From a virus: a stretch of DNA of 28,754 nucleotides. This document shows positions 1-7,158 of this stretch, one piece after another; positions within the stretch are counted from its first letter, which is position 1; each line of letters starts with the position of its first letter. Both the position numbers and the translations under genes were made by a program. The stretch spans positions 1-28,754 of IMG/VR virus record IMGVR_UViG_3300024339_000061; one strand, 5' to 3'. Below the pieces are notes generated by a model that was not told the origin of the DNA, searched no databases, and saw only the letters and a program-made list of their open reading frames with translations.

Positions 1-101
1 TCATTTCCTTGTGTGAATGCGTCTGTATCACAAGGGTCGATGTGACTCATAGCAACTAATAGAGCATCAATCGCTTGTTTAATTGTTTGGTTGTGTTTCA
101 T
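1..101 (-). CDS. Small hypothetical protein, 3' end beyond the window
   Basis: Starts at ATG 101 and reads MKHNQTIKQAIDALLVAMSH..., open through 33 codons to the window edge. A GAGAG stretch a few bases upstream can serve as ribosome binding site. It is the last visible member of the leftward early operon and lies directly beyond the attC site at 141-209. The N-terminal part looks helical. I do not recognise a family, and the truncation hides its length. Confidence 0.5.
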   Translation of the reverse strand, partial: MKHNQTIKQAIDALLVAMSHIDPCDTDAFTQGN

Positions 102-140
102 AATAATTATCTCTCTATTAGCTTCATCCTCAAATTATTG

Positions 141-209
141 CTAACAATCACTTCAACTCGGACCTTCACTGCGCTGGCGCTCCGTTCAGTCCGGTTAAGT
201 GGGCGTTAG
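141..209 (+). mobile_element. attC: Integron attC recombination site (59-base-element type)
   Basis: The arms fold exactly as an attC site should. CTAAC (141-145) pairs with GTTAG (205-209). There is an unpaired spacer, AAT against GGC. CACTT (149-153) pairs with AAGTG (197-201), AAC (155-157) with GTT (194-196), and CGGAC (159-163) with GTCCG (189-193). Two bases on one arm only, C154 and T158, are left extrahelical. The 25-base centre contains GCGC-TG-GCGC. The R box runs on as GTTAGA. Outer stem, unpaired spacer and one-sided extrahelical bases are the structural hallmarks IntI uses on folded bottom-strand attC. The site lies between two small leftward genes. No integron integrase is in the window. 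Confidence 0.8.
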
Positions 210-215
210 AAGGCG

Positions 216-383
216 CTAATCGACTGTCCGTCTACGAATTTCATTTCTAAGAGCAGCACACTCAAACATCTTCAGGTCTTTTGTTACGCGCTCCCATTCT
301 TTTAGTGCGTCCTCCAGTCTGTCGTCATTAATCATTTCTGCAATATCATCAGCCAGCGTGTGGATTGGTGCTTTCATTTTCAT
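216..383 (-). CDS. Small hypothetical protein, 55 aa
   Basis: Reads from ATG 383 (or ATG 377, better spaced from the GGAGAAG just upstream) to TAG at 216-218. The product is charged and probably helical, with an acidic N-terminal half (ADDIAEMINDDRLEDAL) and a basic tail (RNEIRRRTVD). It is flanked on its 3' side by the attC at 141-209 and on its 5' side by the attC-like element at 404-429, so it sits like a small cassette. No family recognised. Confidence 0.6.
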   Translation of the reverse strand: MKMKAPIHTLADDIAEMINDDRLEDALKEWERVTKDLKMFECAALRNEIRRRTVD

Positions 384-403
384 TCTTCTCCATTATTTGC
401 CTT

Positions 404-429
404 CTAACTACACTTCAAGTGGACGTTAC
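404..429. repeat. Collapsed attC-like element
   Basis: The order is CTAAC, TA, CACTT, C, AAGTG, GAC, GTTAC. These are the outer two stem boxes of the attC at 141-209 in the same order and orientation, with the inner boxes and variable centre missing. Both elements are bordered by a GTTAGAAGGC word, on + at about 205-214 and on the complement just before the gene starting at 383. It could be a deletion product of an attC site or a chance hairpin. Confidence 0.4.
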
Positions 430-619
430 AGAAGGTCCGGCAGAGCCGCCCCCGAAGGGGCATTTTAATTTGTGTCGTTATGCCGTAATAGCCTTCCATG
501 CCGCGAAGCCGCTCTCTGTCATTCTCGGTATCTGGCGGGATAAGTATTGCCGCGCATTCTGCGGTAGCCCTTCTTATCAGCTCCAAATCTTCTTGTGATA
601 CTACTGCGTATTTACTCAT
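404..619 (-). CDS. Small hypothetical protein, 71 aa
   Basis: The preferred start is ATG 619 (MSKYAVVSQEDLELIRRATA...), because GGAGAAG lies 5-6 bases upstream. An in-frame ATG at 631 lies before that site. The N-terminal 30 residues look like a helical phage protein. The C-terminal residues (CNVHLKCS) are encoded inside the attC-like element at 404-429, so the original C-terminus may have been replaced. Function unknown. Confidence 0.55.
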   Translation of the reverse strand: MSKYAVVSQEDLELIRRATAECAAILIPPDTENDRERLRGMEGYYGITTQIKMPLRGRLCRTFCNVHLKCS

Positions 620-631
620 CTTCTTCTCCAT

Positions 632-862
632 TAATAAGGTGGCAGTGGCAGGGCGCTACTCCTGCTATGGTGGTGGGTTTCTTCGTGCTCTCCGATACCA
701 CTCTTCAAGCACCAGTTACTAGTTCAACATCTGCCCGACTGTGTTGGGTAATTACTCCCTTGCCGTGATGTGCTCTCTTTCAATCCGCGAGCTACTTTAA
801 TTGGATCATCTAGTCTGTCTTCCCCTGCGTGTCTGCTTTCCACGCCGCACTGCCATAAACTT
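632..862. other. Apparently noncoding gap with scattered coding-like fragments
   Basis: No convincing gene. The minus strand has a 39-codon frame from GTG 843 to TGA 724 (extendable to TTG 873), beginning MESRHAGEDRLDDPIK in start-codon form. The other two minus frames also contain short protein-like stretches (RADVELVTGA; LEEWYRRARRNPPP). That pattern could mean a small gene broken by frameshifts, or chance. No terminator or tRNA was seen. Confidence 0.25.
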
Positions 863-1270
863 TTACTCTTCAATCACCCCCGTCCTAATCTCCTCCTCGG
901 TTGCAGGTCGGCAGTGATCCCAAGGTATCTTTTGAATGCCACCCTGAGTGAAGGAGGTTCTACCGTCGGAGAATGCAGTTGGCTTACCAATGTTATCAAC
1001 TCCTGAAAAATAACGGCGCTCCTTGGGACTTAGCTTATTCCAAACAATCACCGGTTGATCTATTTCAAGATCGTCGTAGGGCGGGACCTCGATCAGGTAT
1101 GGTGTATTCTCCGTGGGGCGTTGGAGATCTGCCCTTAACATTTGCATGTTCTCTCCGCCATACTGATTTGTCACTAAAGCAAGGACAGGATAGTCCTTCT
1201 CCCCCTTTTTATCCGTACAAATAATCCGGGCTGCTCTTCCATCTCTTGTTTTGTATTTTTTATCTATCAT
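863..1270 (-). CDS. Conserved-type phage protein of unknown function, 135 aa
   Basis: ATG 1270 overlaps the TGA of the upstream gene (ATGA), which favours this start over the in-frame ATG at 1294. The N-terminus (KYKTRDGRAARIICTDKKG) and the C-terminus (WDHCRPATEEEI) resemble a widespread group of small phage proteins with an RDGR-AR-I-CTD opening; this is recalled similarity without an assigned function. The middle looks like mixed beta strand. It belongs to the leftward early operon and is likely translationally coupled to the gene before it. Confidence 0.7.
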   Translation of the reverse strand: MIDKKYKTRDGRAARIICTDKKGEKDYPVLALVTNQYGGENMQMLRADLQRPTENTPYLIEVPPYDDLEIDQPVIVWNKLSPKERRYFSGVDNIGKPTAFSDGRTSFTQGGIQKIPWDHCRPATEEEIRTGVIEE

Positions 1271-1725
1271 GCTGATACCTCTATTTTTGTCCACTCTGCT
1301 TTGCTTATGATTTCTCCCGCACCACAGTCTCTTCTAACTTCTTCTTCAGAAGGATAAAGACTTGATGTGATGTAGTATGTACCATCAAATTTCATGATCC
1401 ACTGCCATAGCTCGATGGTCTTGGGTTTAGGTTTAATTCTGTAATGTTCAGGAGGGTACACCCAATAAACGTCACTGGTTAAGAGAAGCCAAGGGGCATC
1501 GGGAGTAGTATGAAACTCGATCATTTCACCTCTCTCACGTGCTTCCTTGAACTCCCTCAATGGATCAATGCGGCGGTACTTATTATTCGGGAGCCATTTA
1601 GGATGAATACTAAGTGATCCCCAATCAACTTTTGCAAAACAGACCTCCCACCTCTCCCAAGGTTCATCAGTCTCAGCTGCATCCTCTGCGTACAACTTCA
1701 TTTCTGCTGCGTGTATATGACTCAT
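1267..1725 (-). CDS. Hypothetical phage protein, 152 aa
   Basis: Starts at ATG 1725, overlapping the stop of the preceding gene (ATGA), and ends in an ATGA overlap with the next. The opening MKLYAEDAAETDEPWERWE, after a short lead, matches a motif often seen in small phage early proteins (KLYAEDA-ETDEPW--WE). YRI repeats (KYRRIDP, HYRIKP) and a tryptophan-rich C-terminal half suggest one or two small repeated beta units. No enzymatic motif is visible. Confidence 0.7.
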   Translation of the reverse strand: MSHIHAAEMKLYAEDAAETDEPWERWEVCFAKVDWGSLSIHPKWLPNNKYRRIDPLREFKEARERGEMIEFHTTPDAPWLLLTSDVYWVYPPEHYRIKPKPKTIELWQWIMKFDGTYYITSSLYPSEEEVRRDCGAGEIISKAEWTKIEVSA

Positions 1726-1997
1726 TTATTTCTCTCCAATATTATCTGTAGTGCAACCATTCCCTGATCTACTGTCATGCCTTTACTTAGTAACTCGGGT
1801 CTGAACTTTTTCAGCTCGTCGTTCTTTGCAGATATTGCGCAAGCCTGCTGTCTCGTTAAAATGGGATCGTCTAGTGGGATGTTTTTAGCTATCCGGGTGC
1901 CGAGGACTCGTCGGCTCATTTTCAATTCCCTCGCCAACGCGGTACGTGAGGGGTATTCGACTCCATCGTGTACAGTTGGTTTTGCCCCGTATCTCAT
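1722..1997 (-). CDS. Small HTH-like protein, 91 aa
   Basis: Starts at ATG 1997 inside an ATGA overlap with the upstream gene. Residues about 9-40 (VHDGVEYPSRTALARELKMS followed by RRVLGTRI) read as a helix-turn-helix of the kind that follows NUMOD-like 'G-Y-S--ALAR-L--S---L--RI' segments, so DNA binding is plausible. The C-terminal half is helical. It may be a small regulator or DNA-structure protein of the early operon. The specific role is unknown. Confidence 0.65.
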   Translation of the reverse strand: MRYGAKPTVHDGVEYPSRTALARELKMSRRVLGTRIAKNIPLDDPILTRQQACAISAKNDELKKFRPELLSKGMTVDQGMVALQIILERNK

Positions 1998-2269
1998 CCC
2001 ATCTCCTCATAGAAAGGAGTATCGCTGGGCACATGGATAAATGATTTACGCAGCATGGTTTCTATTTGCACACCGTAGCGCCTTAGCTCATCGTCGCTGA
2101 TAGCGTGAGGGTTACGCTTCATCCGGTCAGCGAGTTCACGGAGTGTTTTAGCATCTTGGTTTGTGTCGAGTATTAACATTGGGGTACCTCCTATAAGTCC
2201 GTCTGTGTACTGAGTGTCTGCTCGGTTGGCTTCATAATCACGCTGCTCTTCTGGGTCGGGGGTTAACAT
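1994..2269 (-). CDS. Small hypothetical protein, 91 aa
   Basis: Starts at ATG 2269, overlapping the 3' end of the helicase gene by 7 bases, and ends in an ATGA overlap with the HTH-like gene. The N-terminus is acidic and hydrophilic (PDPEEQRDYEANRAD). A helical segment follows, about residues 38-75 (DAKTLRELADRMKRNPHAIS...). No recognised domain. Its place right after the helicase suggests a small accessory protein of replication or recombination. Confidence 0.6.
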   Translation of the reverse strand: MLTPDPEEQRDYEANRADTQYTDGLIGGTPMLILDTNQDAKTLRELADRMKRNPHAISDDELRRYGVQIETMLRKSFIHVPSDTPFYEEMG

Positions 2270-3606
2270 TGCGGTGCCTTCATTGCGTGGAGTAAGGCGT
2301 TTTGGGTTAATTCTTTCTCGCCTAAAACTCTTAGCACCTTTTCGTCTATCGAGTCAGCAGCTACCAAGTGATGAACTGTTGTTGTGCTTTTTTGCCCCTG
2401 GCGGTGGAGTCGCCCTATTGCCTGGAGGTAGAGCTCATTGCTCCAAGGGATGGAGTACATAACCATCACATTGCCTCCATGCTGGAGTGATAGACCGTGG
2501 CTCATTGAGGCAAAGTGGCCTATCAAGAGCGGTACTTCGCCACGGTTCCACGCCTCAATTACACCTTTTGCTTTGACATCTACGGCTTTTTTGAAGCGTG
2601 ACTTGATACGGGCGGCATCAGCTTTGAACTCGTAGAACACAAGTACCGGGCCACCAGACTCTCCAATGACCTCCTCCAAGGCATCCAGCTTGGCGGTGTG
2701 CAGGTCGTGAGTCTCTCCCTCTTCGTCGTATAAGAAACCGCTGGAGATTTGTCGGAGCTTCCCTGATAAAACCGCGCTGTTGGGGGCCATGATGTCGGTG
2801 CCTTTCTCAAGCGTAATGAGAAATTCCTTCTCAATCTCTTCATAAATTGCTCTCACGTTTGGGGGGAGATAGATTCGGATGTCGTTAGAGAGTAAATCTG
2901 GTAGTTCCAGATAATCCTCTGCCAGCATACTCACTGTGATGTCTCTAATGCGCTCGTGGATATGCTTCTCTGCTCCAGGGCGTAGTTCCCACTGCCACCC
3001 CATGCGGCTCACATCAACCCAGAAGCGATCACGGTATCGGGTGTAGGCTGTCCCCAGTCTCTCCCCTTGGTCACAGCAGATATATTGCCCCCATAATCCG
3101 AGCAGGCTGTTGGCTGATGGAGTACCCGATAGGCAGATGAACCGCTCAACTGCCTTGCGAATCTTGCGAATAGACTTCACTCGTCGGCTGTTGTGCCCTT
3201 TGAGCATGGAGGCTTCATCTGCCACGATCACATCAAAATCCCATGTGCGTTTAGCGTAGAGGGCAACCAGCCAGTGCATCAGGTCGTACGACATCGCGTA
3301 CGCTTGGTGGTTTTCGCGGAGTAGGGCGGTTCGCTTCTTCGGAGTACCGACCAGGGGCACCACCTCCAGATTAATATGAGTCCAGTTTTTAGTCTCTGTT
3401 GTCCAGACGTGCTCAACCACCCGTGGGGGAGCAAGAATGAGAACCTTCTTAATCTCTCCCGCGTCCAGCTGCTCTTGGAGCGCAGTGAGAACGGAAATTG
3501 TTTTCCCCATACCGCAGTCGATGGCCAGGTAAGCCACTGGATGCGACTTAATAAACGCAATCGCTCTGTGCTGGTAGGAGTGTAGATTTTCTCTGCTTAG
3601 TTTCAT
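2263..3606 (-). CDS. SNF2/SF2-family DNA helicase (ATPase), 447 aa
   Basis: All main superfamily 2 motifs are visible: Walker A DCGMGKT (residues 30-36), Walker B/DExx DEAS (130-133), motif III LSGTP (159-163), motif V SMSHGLSLQHG (about 367-377) and motif VI QAIGRLHRQGQ (395-405). The GRLHRQGQ box and ~450 aa length match the compact SNF2-type helicases found in phage replication clusters. It should translocate on dsDNA and help remodel or initiate replication or recombination intermediates. The ATG is preceded by GAGAACGAG. The gene follows a CCNNG repeat array and overlaps the small gene after it. Confidence 0.93.
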   Translation of the reverse strand: MKLSRENLHSYQHRAIAFIKSHPVAYLAIDCGMGKTISVLTALQEQLDAGEIKKVLILAPPRVVEHVWTTETKNWTHINLEVVPLVGTPKKRTALLRENHQAYAMSYDLMHWLVALYAKRTWDFDVIVADEASMLKGHNSRRVKSIRKIRKAVERFICLSGTPSANSLLGLWGQYICCDQGERLGTAYTRYRDRFWVDVSRMGWQWELRPGAEKHIHERIRDITVSMLAEDYLELPDLLSNDIRIYLPPNVRAIYEEIEKEFLITLEKGTDIMAPNSAVLSGKLRQISSGFLYDEEGETHDLHTAKLDALEEVIGESGGPVLVFYEFKADAARIKSRFKKAVDVKAKGVIEAWNRGEVPLLIGHFASMSHGLSLQHGGNVMVMYSIPWSNELYLQAIGRLHRQGQKSTTTVHHLVAADSIDEKVLRVLGEKELTQNALLHAMKAPQC

Positions 3607-3655
3607 TTCTCGTTCTCTAAAATTAGGTTGGTCAGTTTCTTGAGTTGACCAGCTC

Positions 3656-3832
3656 CCTTGCCTCGCCCCGCCGAGCCACGCCGCGCCTAGCCTGGCCGCG
3701 CCTTGCCTGCCTTGCTTTGCCTTGCCTAGCCGCGCCTGGCCCTGCCATGCCTAGCCTAGCCACGCCTGCCTTGCCTTGCCCAGCCACGCCTGGCCCTGCC
3801 ATGCCTCGCCTGCCTTGCCTTGCCCAGCCCAG
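3656..3832. repeat. CCNNG pentamer array 1
   Basis: About 35 near-continuous units of CCNNG (CCTTG, CCTCG, CCCCG, CCGAG, CCACG, CCGCG, CCTAG, CCTGG and so on). The outer CC..G stays fixed while the two inner bases vary. Occasional 4-base CCTG units break the phase. A block GCCACGCCTGGCCCTGCCATG-like appears in near-repeated form. On the transcribed minus strand the RNA reads CNNGG. The array lies between the 153-aa gene and the helicase gene. The plus-strand ORF across it is a low-complexity shadow. Confidence 0.95.
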
Positions 3833-3850
3833 CTTTGGTTTGCCGAGCTT

Positions 3851-4312
3851 TTAATGAACCCGCTGTATTGCGTCACTTGCAGTATTCAAACCTTTCATAG
3901 CTAGAGCGAGCAGAGTAGTTGTGGAGTCGTCATGGCCTTGGACTGCGGCTTCCAAGGCTTCAACTGACTTCTTAGCTGCGTTCAGTTTCTTTTGTGCCTC
4001 GTCCATCGCCCGTTCAAACTCACTGAGCACCTTTACAATCGCATGGGCTGGTTTGTATTGCCCTGGGCCAACAGACACATTAGGTATGTGTACCAGCTTC
4101 TCTTCTGGCTTCTCGATAACCACGTTGTACCGCTTGATTAAGTTACGAGCCTGAATCTGTCGATACTTAATCGCGGCTTTATCATCGTTCCACTGGAACT
4201 CAGAATGGAGGGGGGACTTCTCGTCTCCCGCCTCAGCCAGCACTTTCGCAGTTGTCAAATTTCCATCAGCCGACAACATGGCCTTCAACTTCTCTGCTAC
4301 GCTCTTTTTCAT
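3851..4312 (-). CDS. Phage protein of unknown function, 153 aa
   Basis: Begins at ATG 4312 just after the stop of the RAMP-like gene, with GGGAG as ribosome binding site. The N-terminal half contains SPLHSEFQWNDDKAA followed by YRQIQARNLIKRYNVVIE. This is a pattern I recall from a common phage family (SPLH-HFEW-D-KAA--YR--QAR-LI) of unknown function that is often next to the upstream gene. Residues about 95-150 form a predicted coiled coil (FERAMDEAQKKLNAAKKSVE). It likely acts together with its neighbour in the recombination/replication operon. Confidence 0.75.
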   Translation of the reverse strand: MKKSVAEKLKAMLSADGNLTTAKVLAEAGDEKSPLHSEFQWNDDKAAIKYRQIQARNLIKRYNVVIEKPEEKLVHIPNVSVGPGQYKPAHAIVKVLSEFERAMDEAQKKLNAAKKSVEALEAAVQGHDDSTTTLLALAMKGLNTASDAIQRVH

Positions 4313-4315
4313 CGT

Positions 4316-4963
4316 TTAACTCCCTTCTACAATTTCAAATGTTCCCCAGCCCATGCCGTGGGACTTCTTAGAATCTGGGCGGCCTTCACCAATCCCTACC
4401 TGTAGGCCTGCCCGTAGCAACAAATTGGCGACATCAGAAGGGGAGAATTGGTCTGCATCAAACCGAACCCTCAACTTGGCTGTCCACGTTTCCCACATAG
4501 GGCGTATCGCTATAGATGCAACACCAGACTCAAGTCGAACAGATGCTTGGTGCATCTTTGGTTTCCCTTCCAGGAATACCAGTGGCGTACCGTCATCACT
4601 ATCAAAACCATCGGGCTCTACAAATACAGAGAGCTTGGCCTTAGTCATCTGGAACCCAGCTACACGACACGCTGAAATCAGCGCACTACGGAATGCTGGG
4701 GCAGGGATGCCATGCTTACCTTCAGAGGTGAGGTGCATTGCTCCCTGGTAATCCGCTTCAATGTCGCGAGGGTCTCTAGCCTTCTTGTTCTTCGCTTTTG
4801 GGCCTTCAACCTGGGCGGACAACATCATTCGCTTGGCTTTGGCTGAGAACTTATGCTGCACGTAGGGTGCAGTGCCTATAATGTCGAACTGTGTTGTTTG
4901 AATATTTGGAGCCGCAATTACAATTGACTCGACTGCTTTTGTTTTTTTAGCTGTTGCCATCAT
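4316..4963 (-). CDS. Conserved phage protein with RAMP-like features, 215 aa
   Basis: Start ATG 4963 (or ATG 4960) follows AAAGG at normal spacing. The order of segments is a strand FDIIGTAPYVQHKFS (26-40), a basic linker (AKNKKARDPRDIEADYQ), the helix PAPAFRSALISACRVAG, and a glycine-rich C-terminal loop (VGIGEGRP...SHGMGWGTFEI, about 188-211). I recall this layout from a widespread phage family of unknown function. The C-terminal G-rich loop resembles RAMP/Cas5-Cas6 loops, which is an inference. The gene and its partner at 3851 lie between the two CCNNG arrays. Confidence 0.8.
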   Translation of the reverse strand: MMATAKKTKAVESIVIAAPNIQTTQFDIIGTAPYVQHKFSAKAKRMMLSAQVEGPKAKNKKARDPRDIEADYQGAMHLTSEGKHGIPAPAFRSALISACRVAGFQMTKAKLSVFVEPDGFDSDDGTPLVFLEGKPKMHQASVRLESGVASIAIRPMWETWTAKLRVRFDADQFSPSDVANLLLRAGLQVGIGEGRPDSKKSHGMGWGTFEIVEGS

Positions 4964-5054
4964 TAAGTACCTTTCATTTCAAATGAGCTTGTTGTACTGG
5001 TCACTGCTCGCTCGTTACAGTGCCAGGACAGTTTGTGGAACTGCCAATCCTTTG

Positions 5055-5331
5055 CCATGCCTGCCTTGCCCCGCCTTGCCCTGCCTGGCCGCGCCTCGCC
5101 TGCCTTGCTTTGCCTAGCCTAGCCATGCCTTGCCTCGCCGAGCCTAGCCTGGCCGCGCCTCGCCTGCCTTGCTTTGCCTAGCCTAGCCATGCCTTGCCAC
5201 GCCTTGCCTGCCTTGCCCCGCCTTGCCTAGCCTTGCCGCGCCGTGCTTTGGAGTGCCTTGCCTCGCCTGCCTTGCCTTGCCTTGCTTTGCCCTGCCTGGC
5301 CGCGCCTGGCCGCGCCTGGCCCTGCCCTGCC
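5055..5331. repeat. CCNNG pentamer array 2 with internal duplication
   Basis: About 55 units of the same CCNNG type as array 1, again with 4-base CCTG interruptions and a few CTTTG units. A 51-base block at 5084-5134 is repeated without mismatch at 5148-5198, a 64-base offset, showing recent expansion by recombination or slippage. The array lies between the polymerase terminator and the RAMP-like gene. It has no start codon with a ribosome binding site and no protein-like composition in the sense strand. Confidence 0.95.
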
Positions 5332-5343
5332 ATAAATCTTGTT

Positions 5344-5373
5344 AAAAAGCCCCTCCCTAAAATCGGGGAGGGG
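5344..5373 (-). terminator. Rho-independent terminator after the DNA polymerase gene
   Basis: Reading leftward, CCCCTCCC (complement of 5373-5366) pairs with GGGAGGGG (complement of 5357-5350), an 8-bp GC stem. A GC step and five T residues (complement of 5348-5344) follow. It should separate the polymerase/SSB/nuclease genes from the array and RAMP-like/helicase genes unless an antiterminator acts. Confidence 0.85.
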
Positions 5374-5422
5374 AGTGGCCAGGCGGAAGCTCATCAACGC
5401 CTGGCAGGAGGAAATTATTTAC

Positions 5423-7156
5423 TCACCAGCTTTGCTCCTCATAAGCGCAATCACGCATAGTTGATCGGGCCTCTTTGATGTACCAGTCGTAGTTAATGTC
5501 GGTTGGTAGTTCGGCAGGGAGATCCATCAGAGGACGAGCGCCGTCTGTGCGCGGCACCTTGTTACCGTTCTTCTTGTAATTAATAGTCCCCTCCACCTCA
5601 GTGGAGTAGTACCAACGGATCATCTTGCCGATCAGCTCATCATCCTTAACTGCTCCACCAGTCACTCTACGGATGGTTAGGAACTTGGTGATGTCGGTGC
5701 AATTACAGATGTAATCTTCAATAGGCTGATAGGTCAGCGCATTGTTGGTGATTGCCTCAAAGCAGATGCGGTTGGTAGGGTTCTTCATCAATCCTGGTGT
5801 GGCGAATATTCCCTTACCTTTGATCTCGCTCCCCTTCACAGCGAAGTAGTTATTCACATCACGGCTGTAGAGGGATTCATAACGTGTCTCCTCCATCTCA
5901 AAGCCGGTCTGCTTCTCCCAATCTGCTACAAGTTGATCCACTGCATTAGTCAAATCAGCACTGTGCTTAACTACAATGCCATCAGTGTTCCCACTCACTA
6001 CTGGCACTCCCATACCCTCCAATTGTTCAATGAGCATCAGGAGCGCGAGTTGACCGGTCAGTGTGACCTGGGTTAGCAGGGTGGGGGAGTAGAGGAATGA
6101 CCACTTGGAGCCAAATTTTCCAAACGATCCATTGATCGTGATCTTGAGCGAGTCAGCAACAACCTTGTTACCACTGCGCTTTGCTCTGATCCGCTCATTA
6201 ACTATTGACCCATACACATCCAGGAACTGCTCCCCTAACTGCTCTGGGTACAATCTTTGACCAAGAATCACTCCTGGGTAGTAGCTAGTCACATCGAAAT
6301 CGCGCAGCACGGTGTCATTATCGGAATGGTGGGCTGCACATTTTTCAGTAGAGTGGAGCCCGCCAATACCAAAACTGTAAACACTGTTACCGATTCCGAT
6401 ATGCTTCTTATCCAGCTTTGGGGCAATGACTTTGAGCTTATCGTTGAGGCTGAACTTGGCACCCTCAACAATGCCCCCATTGGTCATCCATTCAGGAGGC
6501 TGATACTGCCACTCCAGGCTCGCATCAATGGTTGGTTTGGGGGTGTTATCCAGCTTGTTGCGGAATACCGCTTCTGCAATCTGGGCATCTGACTTGCTCA
6601 TCAGATCGGTGTTGTACTCAGCGCTCATTCTCCTGCGAAGATCGAGCTGTGCCCCTAGTGAGCGATAGAGCTGTTCAGTTACGTCCACATCGTTATGGCA
6701 ATACTTAGTGATCAGCTCTTTCTGCTCATCAGTAAGCACTGTGTCTGGTTCAAGTGGGAGATCCTGCATCTTGGGGGAGTGCATCCTCCCGCCGTACTGC
6801 TTCAGTGATACCTGCACCCCTGGAGCGACTTCGTATAGATCGATGCTACTCATCTTGTGCATGGGTATCTGAGGGTTGTGCTGCCAATGCTTCATATTGC
6901 TATTGATGATCTTGTCATTGAGAGCTTTGATCTGTTCGTGGGTAGTGACCTTCCCATCCGCAATACGCCAGAGGATGGGAAGGTCATAGTTATTTGAGTT
7001 AAAGCCCACCATTGTTTTGGTAAGTAGGAGCTTTTTAATCTCCTGTGCATCCTCAAGGTAGTGCACACGATGCGCGCCAGTCTTGATTGAGCGGAATACC
7101 GCGACAAAGAAGTTTGGATAAACTTCGATGTCAACAATGATGGGCTGCTTGCTCAT
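5423..7156 (-). CDS. Compact family-B-like DNA polymerase with 3'-5' exonuclease, 577 aa
   Basis: Exonuclease motifs: DIE (residues 9-11), FNSNNYD (52-58) and YCHND (152-156). Polymerase motifs: DVTSYYP (288-294, motif A), K338 to G346 in the LKITINGSFG segment (motif B) and GNTDG (389-393, motif C). In motif C the first aspartate of the usual DTD is asparagine. At 577 aa it is far shorter than typical family B enzymes and resembles the compact polymerases of phages that also carry DUF2815 and DUF2800 genes. It replicates or repairs phage DNA together with the ssDNA-binding protein upstream, whose stop lies two bases before this ATG. A terminator follows. Confidence 0.9.
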   Translation of the reverse strand: MSKQPIIVDIEVYPNFFVAVFRSIKTGAHRVHYLEDAQEIKKLLLTKTMVGFNSNNYDLPILWRIADGKVTTHEQIKALNDKIINSNMKHWQHNPQIPMHKMSSIDLYEVAPGVQVSLKQYGGRMHSPKMQDLPLEPDTVLTDEQKELITKYCHNDVDVTEQLYRSLGAQLDLRRRMSAEYNTDLMSKSDAQIAEAVFRNKLDNTPKPTIDASLEWQYQPPEWMTNGGIVEGAKFSLNDKLKVIAPKLDKKHIGIGNSVYSFGIGGLHSTEKCAAHHSDNDTVLRDFDVTSYYPGVILGQRLYPEQLGEQFLDVYGSIVNERIRAKRSGNKVVADSLKITINGSFGKFGSKWSFLYSPTLLTQVTLTGQLALLMLIEQLEGMGVPVVSGNTDGIVVKHSADLTNAVDQLVADWEKQTGFEMEETRYESLYSRDVNNYFAVKGSEIKGKGIFATPGLMKNPTNRICFEAITNNALTYQPIEDYICNCTDITKFLTIRRVTGGAVKDDELIGKMIRWYYSTEVEGTINYKKNGNKVPRTDGARPLMDLPAELPTDINYDWYIKEARSTMRDCAYEEQSW

Positions 7157-7158
7157 GG

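Noticed and set aside
3645-3854. Plus-strand 69-aa ORF rich in Pro/Ala/Leu
   Set aside because: It is translation of the CCNNG array itself, lacks a ribosome site and runs against a minus-strand operon.
3656-5331. CRISPR array
   Set aside because: Units are 5 bases with variable middle bases; there is no 25-35-base repeat with unique spacers and no complete cas gene.
5194-5460. Plus-strand 88-aa ORF at array 2
   Set aside because: Same low-complexity array translation, antisense to the operon, running into the polymerase gene's 3' end.
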